Made by a program: the position numbers and the translations under genes. A stretch of DNA of 61,242 nucleotides from Flavobacterium sp. (GTDB lineage: Bacteria; Bacteroidota; Bacteroidia; Flavobacteriales; Flavobacteriaceae). The stretch lies in NCBI GenBank assembly GCA_017983975.1, contig JAGOAL010000008.1, positions 1-61,242 on the forward strand. The letters run 5' to 3'. The notes beneath the pieces were generated by a model. The model ran no database searches. It was not told the DNA's origin and saw nothing but the letters and a program-made list of their open reading frames with translations. This document shows, piece by piece, positions 33,392-42,037 of this stretch; position 1 is the first letter of the stretch; the number at the start of each line of letters is the position of its first letter.

Positions 33392-34264
33392 CTACACATT
33401 AGTGTTCAAGTTCATCAAATATTTCTTGGGCGTTGTACCAAATTTCTTTTTAAAAGCTGCAATAAAATGACTTCCGGTACTGTAACCAATTTTTAAACCC
33501 ACTTCATTTACATTATAGGAACCGCTGTCTAATAATTGTCGCGCATAATCCATTTTATAATCAAAAAGAAACCCGAAAACTGTGTCGCCATAAATTTGTT
33601 TAAACCCCATTTTTAACTTTTTAAGACTCAGCCCTACTTGTTCTGAAAGCTCTTCTAAACCTGGTGGTTCGGCCATATTGGCAATCATAATTTCTTTTGC
33701 TTTTTTAATTTTTAATACATTTTCTTCATCAATTAAAAACGGACATTGCTCAGCATTTGGATCTTCAGATCGATTGAAATACAAACTCAATAATTCATAT
33801 CCTTTTCCTTTGTAATATAGGTTTTTAATCGACGGATTTAAATTATAATGAAACAATTGGCTTAAAACAATTGCCATTGACGGACTAATATCTGATTCTT
33901 TATAATATTTTTTATCCTTATTGTCATCGCTCAAAAAAGGAATATGTTCGGAATCGGAAGAAAACAATCCGTGAAATTTTTTTATCGAAATAATTACAGA
34001 AATTACCCAGGTATTAGGTGCTAATTCTAAATGTAACGGCAATTCCTTTTGTGGATTATAAAACAAAAGTGCCTTTTCTTCTTTTAAATCTAAGGCATAA
34101 CTTCCTTGATTGAAGATGAATTTTCCTTTTCCTTTAATCCCAAAATGAAATTGAATAAGCCCTTGACTTACAGCTCGTTCTATCTTTAAAGTAGTACTGC
34201 TTTCATTTTGAAATCGTAACAATATAAAATCATTTTCAATCTTGATTTCTTCTTGCGAACCCAT
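33392..34264 (-). CDS. AraC family transcriptional regulator next to the heme genes
   Basis: A 290-residue protein with an N-terminal cupin-like sensing domain (about 1-150) and two helix-turn-helix units at the C-terminus: GLEELSEQVGLSLKKLKMGFK and VNEVGLKIGYSTGSHFIAAF, followed by the conserved KKKFGTTPKKYL. It is transcribed away from hemA with 229 nt between the starts and lies just upstream of hemH. A tandem 12-bp repeat next to the hemA -7 box is a candidate binding site, so I infer that it controls heme synthesis. The ligand is unknown. Confidence 0.9.
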   Translation of the reverse strand: MGSQEEIKIENDFILLRFQNESSTTLKIERAVSQGLIQFHFGIKGKGKFIFNQGSYALDLKEEKALLFYNPQKELPLHLELAPNTWVISVIISIKKFHGLFSSDSEHIPFLSDDNKDKKYYKESDISPSMAIVLSQLFHYNLNPSIKNLYYKGKGYELLSLYFNRSEDPNAEQCPFLIDEENVLKIKKAKEIMIANMAEPPGLEELSEQVGLSLKKLKMGFKQIYGDTVFGFLFDYKMDYARQLLDSGSYNVNEVGLKIGYSTGSHFIAAFKKKFGTTPKKYLMNLNTNV

Positions 34265-34371
34265 AGCGATATTTTTTTGTAGTACTCGTTATATTATATT
34301 AGCTATTTATTTAGAATTATTCTACATAACAATTCTTGAACAGCCATATTTTGCTACAAATTTAAAAGAAA

Positions 34372-34382
34372 TAACGCTAAAA
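34372..34382. promoter_or_regulatory. Inverted half-site of the candidate AraC operator
   Basis: TAACGCTAAAA is the exact reverse complement of TTTTAGCGTTA at 34427-34437, 44 nt downstream. It may be a distal site allowing looping by the AraC-type protein. Confidence 0.4.
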
Positions 34383-34427
34383 ATTCAATTTTTATTAAAA
34401 ATATCTTTCAGCGACACAAAAAGTACT

Positions 34428-34451
34428 TTTAGCGTTACTTTTATCGTTACT
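34428..34451 (+). promoter_or_regulatory. Tandem 12-bp repeat upstream of hemA, candidate AraC-type operator
   Basis: TTTAGCGTTACT and TTTATCGTTACT are directly adjacent and differ at one position. They end 7 nt before the -7 box, where the -33 element should be but is absent. Direct repeats at this place are typical of AraC-family activator sites. Confidence 0.6.
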
Positions 34452-34458
34452 ATAGCTA

Positions 34459-34466
34459 TAGTTTTG
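34459..34466 (+). promoter_or_regulatory. -7 element of the hem operon
   Basis: TAGTTTTG fits TAnnTTTG, 27 nt before the hemA ATG. No TTG stands at the expected spacing, consistent with dependence on an activator bound to the tandem repeat. Confidence 0.55.
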
Positions 34467-34493
34467 TAGGACTTTTAGGAAAGAGTAAACCAT

Positions 34494-35750
34494 ATGGAAA
34501 ACTATTCATTTGCAAAACATCCCACTTTCTATGCCATTGGCCTAAGCTATAAAAAAGCAGATGCCGAAATGAGAGGTAAGTTTAGTTTAGACGAAAAGGC
34601 TAAAATAAACCTATTGCATCAAGCAAAAGAAGAGGGTTTAGAAAGTTTAGTGGTTACCTCAACTTGTAATCGAACAGAAATCTATGGTTTTGCACAACAT
34701 CCTTTCCAATTAATTAAATTACTTTGTGAAAACAGTCAAGGAACAGTAGAAGATTTTCAAAAAGTGGCATTCGTTTACAAAAATCATGAAGCTATTTCTC
34801 ACATGTTTCGAGTTGGAACAGGTTTAGACAGCCAAATACTTGGTGATTTTGAAATCATTAGTCAACTTAAAAACGCCTTCGTTCAAAGTAAAAATAACCA
34901 ATTAGCCAATGCTTTTTTAGAGCGATTAGTTAATGCGGTTATTCAAGCCAGTAAAAAAATTAAGACCGAAACAGAAATATCTTCAGGAGCTACATCGGTT
35001 TCTTTTGCTGCGGTTCAATACATTTTTAAAAACGTAGAAGCAATTAGTTCTAAAAATATTTTACTTTTTGGAACCGGTAAAATTGGAAGAAATACTTGTG
35101 AAAATTTGGTTAAACATACCAAACACGAACAAATTACTTTAATTAATAGAACCAAAGACAAAGCTGAAAAAATTGCAAAAAAGCTAAACGTAATCGTAAA
35201 AGATTATTCCGATTTACAATTAGAACTGCAAAAAGCGGATGTAGTAGTGGTAGCAACAGGAGCTCAAAATCCAACGATAGATAAAGCCATTTTAAATCTG
35301 AAAAAACCGCTTTTAATTCTCGATTTATCGATTCCAAAAAATGTGCATGAAAATGTCAAAGATCTTGAACGTGTTTCGTTAGTACATATGGATCAATTAG
35401 CTGAAATGACTGATGAAACGTTAGAAAACAGAAAAAAACACATTCCTGCTGCCGAAGCGATAATCGAAGAAATTAAAGAAGAATTCATAGCTTGGACAAA
35501 ACAAAGAAAATTTGCTCCAACTATTCATGCGCTAAAAGCGAAATTAAACGCTATTAAAGAAGGCGAACTCAATGTGCAACGAAAAAAAATAGCTAATTTT
35601 GATGAGGAACAAGCCGAATTAATTAGTGCCCGAATCATTCAAAAAATCACAAATCATTTTGCAAATCATTTAAAAGACGATGAAACAATGGTTGATGAAA
35701 GTATTGAATGGATTGAAAAAATTTTCCAAATAGAAACGCTTGCAAAATAA
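34494..35750 (+). CDS. hemA: Glutamyl-tRNA reductase
   Basis: First committed enzyme of the C5 pathway: reduces glutamyl-tRNA to glutamate-1-semialdehyde with NADPH. The 418-residue protein has the nucleophile motif TSTCNRTEIYGF (Cys about 60), the substrate loop GLDSQILGDFEI, the Rossmann motif LLFGTGKIGRNTCENL and a helical dimerisation region at the C-terminus. The stop overlaps the hemC start (TAATG). It opens the hemACDE operon and is preceded by a candidate AraC-type operator, so it is the likely control point. Confidence 0.97.
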   Translation: MENYSFAKHPTFYAIGLSYKKADAEMRGKFSLDEKAKINLLHQAKEEGLESLVVTSTCNRTEIYGFAQHPFQLIKLLCENSQGTVEDFQKVAFVYKNHEAISHMFRVGTGLDSQILGDFEIISQLKNAFVQSKNNQLANAFLERLVNAVIQASKKIKTETEISSGATSVSFAAVQYIFKNVEAISSKNILLFGTGKIGRNTCENLVKHTKHEQITLINRTKDKAEKIAKKLNVIVKDYSDLQLELQKADVVVVATGAQNPTIDKAILNLKKPLLILDLSIPKNVHENVKDLERVSLVHMDQLAEMTDETLENRKKHIPAAEAIIEEIKEEFIAWTKQRKFAPTIHALKAKLNAIKEGELNVQRKKIANFDEEQAELISARIIQKITNHFANHLKDDETMVDESIEWIEKIFQIETLAK

Positions 35751-36673
35751 TGAGTAAAATAATTCGAATAGGAACCCGCGATAGCGAATTGGCACTTTGG
35801 CAAGCGCACACCGTTCAAAAAAAACTGAACGATTTAGGGTATAAAACCGAAATTGTAGCGGTAAAATCGCAAGGTGATATTCTATTAGACAAACCTTTAT
35901 ATGAGTTAGGCATCACTGGGATTTTTACCAAAACCTTAGACATTGCAATGATTAATGGTCAGGTAGATATTGCGGTGCATTCCATGAAAGATGTACCAAC
36001 GGCTTTACCTCAAGGAATTATTCAAGCGGCTGTTTTAGAACGTGCTAATCCATTTGACATACTAGTGCACAAAGGCAACTTAGATTTTCTTACTGGCACA
36101 GGAACTATTGCGACCGGAAGTTTACGTCGTCAAGCACAATGGTGGCATAAATACCCCAATCACAAAGTAATGGATTTGCGTGGAAATGTAAATACCCGCT
36201 TGCAAAAATTAGCGGAAAACGATTGGAACGGAGCTGTTTTTGCGACCGCAGGTTTGGAGCGTATCAATTTGAAACCAGAAAATTATATCGCTTTAGACTG
36301 GATGATTCCGGCGCCAGCGCAAGGAGCTATGGTGGTGGTAGCAATGGCAAATGATAATTATACAATAGACGCTGTTTCGCAATTAAATCATATTGAAACT
36401 GAAATTTGTACCTACATAGAAAGGCAATTTTTAAAAACATTAGAAGGTGGTTGTACAGCACCAATTGGAGCTTATGCAAGATATGATGAGAATAATGACA
36501 CTATTGAATTTAAAGGAGTTTTACTCTCTATTGATGGAACAGAACGATTAATGGTTGACAAAAAAGCGCCTATTTCAGAGTGGAAAAAATTAGGTTTCCA
36601 TTTGGCACAAGAAATTTTAAATGCGGGAGGCACTCAATTAATGGTGAACATTAAATCACAATTAAAAAAGTAA
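35750..36673 (+). CDS. hemC: Hydroxymethylbilane synthase
   Basis: Joins four porphobilinogens into hydroxymethylbilane. The 307-residue protein begins with IRIGTRDSELALWQA and has VAVHSMKDVPT, the arginine-rich ATGSLRRQAQ, and LEGGCTAPIGAYA with the Cys (about 241) that carries the dipyrromethane cofactor. It overlaps hemA by 1 nt and ends 2 nt before hemD. Confidence 0.97.
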   Translation: MSKIIRIGTRDSELALWQAHTVQKKLNDLGYKTEIVAVKSQGDILLDKPLYELGITGIFTKTLDIAMINGQVDIAVHSMKDVPTALPQGIIQAAVLERANPFDILVHKGNLDFLTGTGTIATGSLRRQAQWWHKYPNHKVMDLRGNVNTRLQKLAENDWNGAVFATAGLERINLKPENYIALDWMIPAPAQGAMVVVAMANDNYTIDAVSQLNHIETEICTYIERQFLKTLEGGCTAPIGAYARYDENNDTIEFKGVLLSIDGTERLMVDKKAPISEWKKLGFHLAQEILNAGGTQLMVNIKSQLKK

Positions 36674-36675
36674 GC

Positions 36676-37350
36676 GTGAAAGAAAACATCGGCATACTAG
36701 CAACTAAAAAATTGGCTCATAATCAAAAACAATACTTGCTAAATGCTGGTTTTAATGTAATTGATGAAGATTTTATTCATATTCAACCCATTGCTTTTGA
36801 AATCAAAAACACGAATGATATTTTAATTTTTACGAGTCAAAATGCGGTTCTAAACGTTCTTGCCTATAAAGAGGAGTTAATTCATAAACCCGTAATTTGT
36901 GTGGGCGAAAAAACGAAAAACATACTGCTTGAAAATGGTTTTTCTGTAGTCTGTTTTCAATCTGAAGCTGCCGAATTAATTAGAAGTATTGAAAACGAAT
37001 ACTTAAATAATAGTTTTACTTTTTTCTGTGGCACATCGAGATTAAATACGATTCCCGATTTTTTAAACGAAAAAAGTATCACACATCAAATTATTGAAGT
37101 TTATGATACGATAGAAACTCCGGTAAAAATAGCTCCAAAAATGGATGGAATTCTGTTTTTTAGTCCGTCTGGGGTTTCTAGCTACATCAAAGAACATAAA
37201 ATTACAAACGAAATGTGCTTTTGTATTGGATCTACCACTGCAACAGCCGTTGAACCATTTACAAAGAATATTGTAATTGCAAATCAGCCTTCGGTTGAAA
37301 ACGTAATTATTCAATGCATACATTATTTTAAATCAACAAAAAATGATTAA
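36676..37350 (+). CDS. hemD: Uroporphyrinogen-III synthase
   Basis: Closes hydroxymethylbilane to uroporphyrinogen III. The 224-residue protein has the two-lobe HemD pattern: [13 protein letters not shown] and [13 protein letters not shown] are the matching phosphate-side loops, and [14 protein letters not shown] the family's most conserved region. HemD is weakly conserved overall, so position between hemC and hemE adds weight. The start is GTG at 36676. The end overlaps hemE by 8 nt. Confidence 0.92.
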   Translation: MKENIGILATKKLAHNQKQYLLNAGFNVIDEDFIHIQPIAFEIKNTNDILIFTSQNAVLNVLAYKEELIHKPVICVGEKTKNILLENGFSVVCFQSEAAELIRSIENEYLNNSFTFFCGTSRLNTIPDFLNEKSITHQIIEVYDTIETPVKIAPKMDGILFFSPSGVSSYIKEHKITNEMCFCIGSTTATAVEPFTKNIVIANQPSVENVIIQCIHYFKSTKND

Positions 37351-38368
37351 AAACGACCTTTTTTTAAGAGCCTTAAATAACGAAAAAGTAGAACGCCCTC
37401 CGGTTTGGATGATGCGTCAAGCGGGAAGATATTTACCTGAATTTAGAGCTTTGCGTGACAAATATGATTTTTTCACCCGTTGCGAAACACCTGAATTAGC
37501 TGCTGAAATCACCGTGCAACCGATTCGTATTGTGAAACCAGATGCAGCGATTTTGTTTTCAGATATTTTGGTTGTGCCAAGAGCGATGGGAATTCACGTG
37601 GAATTAAAAGACAATTTAGGACCGATAATTCCAAATCCAATTCGTACTTCACAAGATGTAGAAAAAGTGTTTGTTCCAGATGTAAATGAAACCTTGGGTT
37701 ATGTTTTTGATGCGATTAAATTAACCAAACAAATGTTGAACGATGAGGTGCCATTAATTGGTTTTGCAGGTTCACCTTGGACAATTTTTTGTTACGCTGT
37801 GGAAGGAAAAGGCTCTAAAAGTTTTGATACTGCCAAAGGATTTTGTTTTTCAAATCCAGTTGCAGCACACGTTTTATTACAAAAAATTACCGATACAACG
37901 ATTTTATATTTAAAAGAAAAAGTAAAAGCAGGTTGTAATGCGATTCAGATTTTTGATTCTTGGGGCGGTATGTTGTCTCCAGTAGATTATCAAGAATTTT
38001 CATTTCAATATATCAATCAAATTACTGAAGCTTTAGCAGAAATAACTCCAGTTATTATTTTCGGAAAAGGTTGTTGGTTTGTATTAGGAGATATGGCAAA
38101 ATCAAAAGCTTCGGCTTTAGGAGTAGATTGGACGTGTTCACCAAGAAATGCCCGTTATTTATCAGGAGGCAATATCACCTTACAAGGAAATTTCGACCCA
38201 AGTCGATTATTATCACCAATACCAACCATCAAAAAAATGGTTCACGAAATGATTGACGAATTTGGAAAAGACAATTACATCGTAAACTTAGGTCACGGAA
38301 TTTTACCAAACATTCCTGTGGATCACGCCAAGGCTTTTGTGGAAGCCGTAAAAGAGTATGGTAAATAA
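37343..38368 (+). CDS. hemE: Uroporphyrinogen decarboxylase
   Basis: Removes four carboxyl groups to give coproporphyrinogen III. The 341-residue protein has the N-terminal signature [20 protein letters not shown], the conserved [16 protein letters not shown] and ending region [20 protein letters not shown]. It overlaps hemD by 8 nt and shares a TAATG with the GNAT gene. Confidence 0.97.
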   Translation: MIKNDLFLRALNNEKVERPPVWMMRQAGRYLPEFRALRDKYDFFTRCETPELAAEITVQPIRIVKPDAAILFSDILVVPRAMGIHVELKDNLGPIIPNPIRTSQDVEKVFVPDVNETLGYVFDAIKLTKQMLNDEVPLIGFAGSPWTIFCYAVEGKGSKSFDTAKGFCFSNPVAAHVLLQKITDTTILYLKEKVKAGCNAIQIFDSWGGMLSPVDYQEFSFQYINQITEALAEITPVIIFGKGCWFVLGDMAKSKASALGVDWTCSPRNARYLSGGNITLQGNFDPSRLLSPIPTIKKMVHEMIDEFGKDNYIVNLGHGILPNIPVDHAKAFVEAVKEYGK

Positions 38369-38901
38369 TGAATATTGAAAATTATATATTAGATAAATTT
38401 CACCCAACCGATTCCAATCAGTTGTTTCAGTTTATGGTTGATAATAAGGAGCGATTAAAACTCTTTTTCCCAGTAACCTTGGAAATGAATAGTTCTTTAG
38501 AAAAAACGGAAGTATATATTTCAATTAAGAATAAAGAAATTGAAGAAAAAACAAATTTTACTTTTGCTATTCGAGATAAAAACAATCAACAAATAGTAGG
38601 GTTAATAATTATCAAAAAAATCGATTGGGATGCCAAACAAGGAGAATTTGCTTATTGTATTGGTTCTGAATTTGAAGGAAAAGGTTTAACTTCTTTTGCC
38701 GTAAAAGAGATTACAAATTTTGCTTTTGAGAAATTAGGTTTGAAAACACTTCAAATTATTGCCCATAAAACCAATATAGGGAGTATTAAAGTCGCAGAAA
38801 ATAATGGTTTTATTTGGCAATGCACATTACAAAATGAATTTACTCCAACTGATGGCGCACCATTAGATATGGAATTATATGAATTGTACAATGAAAAATA
38901 A
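38368..38901 (+). CDS. GNAT family acetyltransferase (RimJ/RimL-like) within the heme operon
   Basis: A 177-residue protein with the GNAT acetyl-CoA region as GSEFEGKGLTSFAVKEITN (about 103-122) and IIAHKTNIGSIKVAENNGFI (about 130-150), as in ribosomal-protein Ser/Thr acetyltransferases. The substrate is unknown. It is wedged between hemE (1-nt overlap) and hemF (11-nt overlap), so it must be cotranslated with heme enzymes, but no heme step needs an acetyltransferase; it may be a passenger. Confidence 0.88.
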   Translation: MNIENYILDKFHPTDSNQLFQFMVDNKERLKLFFPVTLEMNSSLEKTEVYISIKNKEIEEKTNFTFAIRDKNNQQIVGLIIIKKIDWDAKQGEFAYCIGSEFEGKGLTSFAVKEITNFAFEKLGLKTLQIIAHKTNIGSIKVAENNGFIWQCTLQNEFTPTDGAPLDMELYELYNEK

Positions 38902-39820
38902 ATTCTACACCTACATACAAACACTTCAAGGCCAAATCTGTAAAGGATTAGAAGAAATAGACGGAAAAGCTAAATTCCGAGAGGACTTATGGGATAGACC
39001 CGAAGGCGGTGGTGGAAGAACGCGCGTGATTGAAAACGGACAAGTTTTTGAAAAAGGTGGAGTGAATATTTCAGCGGTTCACGGGAAATTACCTGATTCG
39101 ATGCAAAAATTATTCAATGTAGGCGAAGCCGATTTTTTTGCTTGTGGATTGAGTTTAGTCATTCATCCGAAAAACCCAATGGTGCCAACTGTTCATGCGA
39201 ATTGGCGCTATTTCGAAATGTACGATACTTCGACAGAGCTCAGTACAGGTAATCGAAAAGTAATCAATTCGTGGTTTGGTGGCGGACAAGATTTAACGCC
39301 TTATTATTTGTTTGAAGAAGATGCTACTCATTTTCACCAAACCTGTAAAACAGCTTGCGACAAACATAATCCTGATTTTTATCCGAAATACAAAAAACAA
39401 TGCGATGCCTATTTTTGGAATGCACATCGAAATGAAGCGCGAGGAATTGGAGGTTTATTCTTCGATTATTTGAAAGCAACCGAAGAACAATCAATGGAAG
39501 ATTGGCACAATTTTGTTACTGAAGTAGGGAACTCCTTCCTTGACGCCTATTTGCCAATCGTGGAAAAAAGAAAAGACTTGACTTTTACACCAGAACAAAG
39601 AACTTGGCAAGAAATTCGCCGTGGTCGTTATGTTGAGTTTAATTTGGTTCACGACAAAGGCACATTATTTGGTTTAAAAACCAATGGCCGAATTGAAAGT
39701 ATTTTAATGAGTTTACCACCACACGTTCAATGGCATTATGACCATCATCCTGTGGCAGGAAGTGAAGAAGAAAAATTGTTGAAAGTATTAGAAAAACCAG
39801 TTGACTGGGTAGCCCCCTAA
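38891..39820 (+). CDS. hemF: Oxygen-dependent coproporphyrinogen-III oxidase
   Basis: Converts coproporphyrinogen III to protoporphyrinogen IX using O2. The protein has the HemF blocks VIHPKNPMVPTVHANWRYFE, SWFGGGQDLTPYYLFEED, RGIGGLFFD and RRGRYVEFNLVHDKGTLFGL. The ATG at 38891 gives 309 residues and leaves MKNKFYTYIQ as the N-terminus; 38879 would add four residues and overlap the GNAT gene more. The last residues Ala-Pro and the stop codon lie within a CCCCCTAACCCCC repeat. An aerobic route is implied, since this enzyme needs oxygen. Confidence 0.96.
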   Translation: MKNKFYTYIQTLQGQICKGLEEIDGKAKFREDLWDRPEGGGGRTRVIENGQVFEKGGVNISAVHGKLPDSMQKLFNVGEADFFACGLSLVIHPKNPMVPTVHANWRYFEMYDTSTELSTGNRKVINSWFGGGQDLTPYYLFEEDATHFHQTCKTACDKHNPDFYPKYKKQCDAYFWNAHRNEARGIGGLFFDYLKATEEQSMEDWHNFVTEVGNSFLDAYLPIVEKRKDLTFTPEQRTWQEIRRGRYVEFNLVHDKGTLFGLKTNGRIESILMSLPPHVQWHYDHHPVAGSEEEKLLKVLEKPVDWVAP

Positions 39821-39835
39821 CCCCCGAAGGGGGAA
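39812..39835. repeat. Left copy of CCCCCTAACCCCC inverted repeat, overlapping the hemF end
   Basis: GCCCCCTAACCCCC then GAAGGGGGAA; within it CCCCC-GAA-GGGGG is itself a hairpin. It supplies the last codons and the stop of hemF. The inverted partner is 39910-39933. Confidence 0.8.
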
Positions 39836-39909
39836 CGCCAAATAAACTGATGTTTTGTCTATAAATAAAATTATGTATTAACTTAAAACCTATTGACCCC
39901 TAATAGGAA

Positions 39910-39933
39910 TTCCCCCTTTGGGGGTTAGGGGGC
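39910..39933. repeat. Right copy of the CCCCC repeat, just upstream of hemB
   Basis: TTCCCCCTTTGGGGG then TTAGGGGGC is the inverted copy of 39812-39835 with one mismatch and ends 5 nt before the hemB ATG. Together the two arms can fold over a 74-nt loop. Confidence 0.8.
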
Positions 39934-39938
39934 CGATT

Positions 39939-40937
39939 ATGTTCCCATTACAAAGAGGTAGAAGATTAAGAGTAAACGAAAGCATTCGTTCATTAGTTCG
40001 TGAAACCACATTAAGTCCAAGCGATTTTATGTTTCCGATGTTTATTGCAGAAGGAGAAAATGTGCAAGTCGAAATTCCATCGATGCCAGGAATTTTTCGT
40101 CGTTCGATAGATTTAACGGTGAAAGAAGTTCAAGAGTTATTCGATTTAGGGATTCGTGCCGTGAATATCTACGTAAAAGTTAGCGAAGATTTAAAAGACA
40201 ATTCAGGCAAAGAAGCTTGGAACCCAAACGGTTTGATGCAACAAGCTATTCGAGCCATCAAAGCGGCTTGTCCTGAAATGATTGTGATGCCTGATGTGGC
40301 TTTGGATCCTTATTCGATTTATGGTCATGACGGAATTATTGAAAACGGCGATGTTGCAAATGATGCAACAAACGAAGCTTTAGTAAAAATGGCGGTTTCA
40401 CACGCTCAAGCAGGTGCCGATTTTGTAGCACCAAGCGATATGATGGACGGACGTGTATTGCGTTTACGTCAAGGTTTAGACGCGGCAGGTTTCCAAAACG
40501 TGGGCATTATGAGTTATTCGGCTAAATACGCTTCGGCGTTTTATGGTCCGTTTAGAGATGCATTGGACAGTGCGCCAAGAGAAGCCGATGTCGAAGTGCC
40601 AAAGGACAAAAAAACCTATCAAATGGATTATGCGAATCGTATCGAAGCTGTTAAAGAAGCGCTTTGGGACGTAGAAGAAGGTGCTGATATGGTGATGGTG
40701 AAACCCGGAATTGCCTATTTGGACATTGTTCGCGAAGTAAAAAATGTCGTGAATGTTCCTGTGACCGTTTTTCATGTCTCTGGCGAATATGCGATGATCA
40801 AAGCAGCAGCCGAAAGAGGTTGGCTTGACCACGACAAAATTATGATGGAACAATTGATGTGCATCAAACGTGCTGGCGCTAGTTTAATTTCGACGTATTT
40901 TGCGAAAGAAGCAGCGATTTTACTAAACAAAAAATAG
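39939..40937 (+). CDS. hemB: Delta-aminolevulinic acid dehydratase (porphobilinogen synthase)
   Basis: Condenses two 5-aminolevulinates to porphobilinogen. The 332-residue protein has both Schiff-base lysines in MSYSAKYASAFYGPFRDA and MVKPGIAYLD. The metal region reads DVALDPYSIYGHDG, without the Cys triad of zinc enzymes, so a magnesium-dependent type is expected. The ATG at 39939 is right for MFPLQRGRRLR; an upstream TTG at 39918 lies inside a repeat. It follows hemF across the inverted repeat and precedes the cytochrome gene by 7 nt. Confidence 0.96.
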   Translation: MFPLQRGRRLRVNESIRSLVRETTLSPSDFMFPMFIAEGENVQVEIPSMPGIFRRSIDLTVKEVQELFDLGIRAVNIYVKVSEDLKDNSGKEAWNPNGLMQQAIRAIKAACPEMIVMPDVALDPYSIYGHDGIIENGDVANDATNEALVKMAVSHAQAGADFVAPSDMMDGRVLRLRQGLDAAGFQNVGIMSYSAKYASAFYGPFRDALDSAPREADVEVPKDKKTYQMDYANRIEAVKEALWDVEEGADMVMVKPGIAYLDIVREVKNVVNVPVTVFHVSGEYAMIKAAAERGWLDHDKIMMEQLMCIKRAGASLISTYFAKEAAILLNKK

Positions 40938-40944
40938 ATAAATA

Positions 40945-41346
40945 ATGAAAGTATATTTCAAATTACTTCTTACGTTATCAATAGGTATAAGTATCATTAG
41001 CTGTGGCGAGAAAAAAGAGACCGACGCTATGGGAAACCCTATTAATCAAGCAGAAACTTCAGTTAATCAAACACCTAAAGAATTAGGAAAAGAATTATTT
41101 GAAGGGAAAGGCATGTGTGCTACGTGTCATAAAGCCGATCAAAAAATAGTTGGGCCAAGTATTAAAGACATTTCTAAAATATATACAGAAAAAGGCGCCA
41201 GTATTGCCGATTTTATAAATGATAAAGGAGAACCGCTTGTTGACCCATCACAATATGACATTATGAAAGCTAATTTTGTAATTACAAAAGCGATGTCTGC
41301 AGATGAACGAAAAGCATTAGAAATTTATATGATGAGTTTTAAATAA
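40945..41346 (+). CDS. c-type cytochrome lipoprotein
   Basis: A 133-residue protein with a lipoprotein signal (lipobox SIISC, Cys about 21). The heme site is GMCATCHKAD (CxxCH, about 57), and VGPSIKDISKIY follows as in small class I cytochromes. A methionine in the C-terminal part (for example in YDIMKANF or TKAMSADE) would be the sixth ligand. It probably carries electrons outside the inner membrane. It comes 7 nt after hemB, a sensible partner for heme genes. Confidence 0.9.
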   Translation: MKVYFKLLLTLSIGISIISCGEKKETDAMGNPINQAETSVNQTPKELGKELFEGKGMCATCHKADQKIVGPSIKDISKIYTEKGASIADFINDKGEPLVDPSQYDIMKANFVITKAMSADERKALEIYMMSFK

Positions 41347-41347
41347 A

Positions 41348-42037
41348 TTAGTCTTCAACGACCAATTTAAAGCCCACGCGCGGAATGTTTTCAATTCGAA
41401 CGTGGGTTTCTTCTTTTATGATTTTACGAAGTCTCGAAATAAAAACATCTAAACTTCTGCCTAAAAAATAATCATCACTACCCCATAAAGCCATTAATAT
41501 TTTTTCGCGCTTTAAAACTGTATTTGGATTATCTAAAAACAACTTAAGTAACGAAGCTTCTCTTTCGGTAAGTGTAATATTTTGGTTTTCTTTCTTTAAT
41601 AAATAATTCTCAGGTTCAAAATGAAAACTACCAAAAGTATATTGTTTTTGACTCAAATTATCGGTCGATTTTTGACTTCTATTTAAGAAAATTTCAATTT
41701 TTAAAATTAACTCTTCAATTGAATAAGGCTTTATTAAATAATCATCTGCTCCTAATTTTAAACCTTTAATTCGGTCTTCTTTCATGGTTTTTGCGGACAG
41801 AAAAATAATCGGAATTTCTTGATTACGCTTTCTAATTTCGGTAGCTATTTCAAAGCCATCCATATCGGGCAACATAATGTCTAAAACACATAAATCAAAC
41901 GATTCAGCACAAAATAATTGAAAAGCTTCCTTGCCATTATTACAATGATGCACTTCAAAATGTTGTTCTAAATTATCTGCAGTTAAAAAGGCTAACGTTT
42001 CGTCGTCTTCTACATATAAAATGCGCTTTTTACTCAT
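41348..42037 (-). CDS. OmpR-family response regulator
   Basis: A 229-residue regulator: receiver domain with acidic pair in YVEDDETL, the phosphorylated Asp in VLDIMLPDMDGF (about 53) and Lys in DYLIKPYSIEEL, then a winged-helix DNA-binding domain (about 130-229, ending RVGFKLVVED). It overlaps the kinase gene by 8 nt, forming a two-component pair similar in layout to RprX/RprY of Bacteroides. Candidate sites are TTAACA repeats upstream of the kinase gene. The end converges with the cytochrome gene, 1 nt apart. Confidence 0.93.
   Translation of the reverse strand: MSKKRILYVEDDETLAFLTADNLEQHFEVHHCNNGKEAFQLFCAESFDLCVLDIMLPDMDGFEIATEIRKRNQEIPIIFLSAKTMKEDRIKGLKLGADDYLIKPYSIEELILKIEIFLNRSQKSTDNLSQKQYTFGSFHFEPENYLLKKENQNITLTEREASLLKLFLDNPNTVLKREKILMALWGSDDYFLGRSLDVFISRLRKIIKEETHVRIENIPRVGFKLVVED
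41370..41409 (+). terminator. Possible terminator of the hem-cytochrome transcript inside the response regulator gene
   Basis: AAGCCCACG and CGTGGGTTT form a 9-bp stem (one G-U) around a 22-nt loop, with T-rich sequence after it on the plus strand. As the genes are 1 nt apart, a plus-strand terminator must lie within the opposite gene. Conserved protein coding could also explain the pairing. Confidence 0.35.

Noticed and set aside
40476..40853. A 125-codon frame opposite hemB
   Set aside because: hemB is certain; the antisense product is His/Phe rich with no domain.
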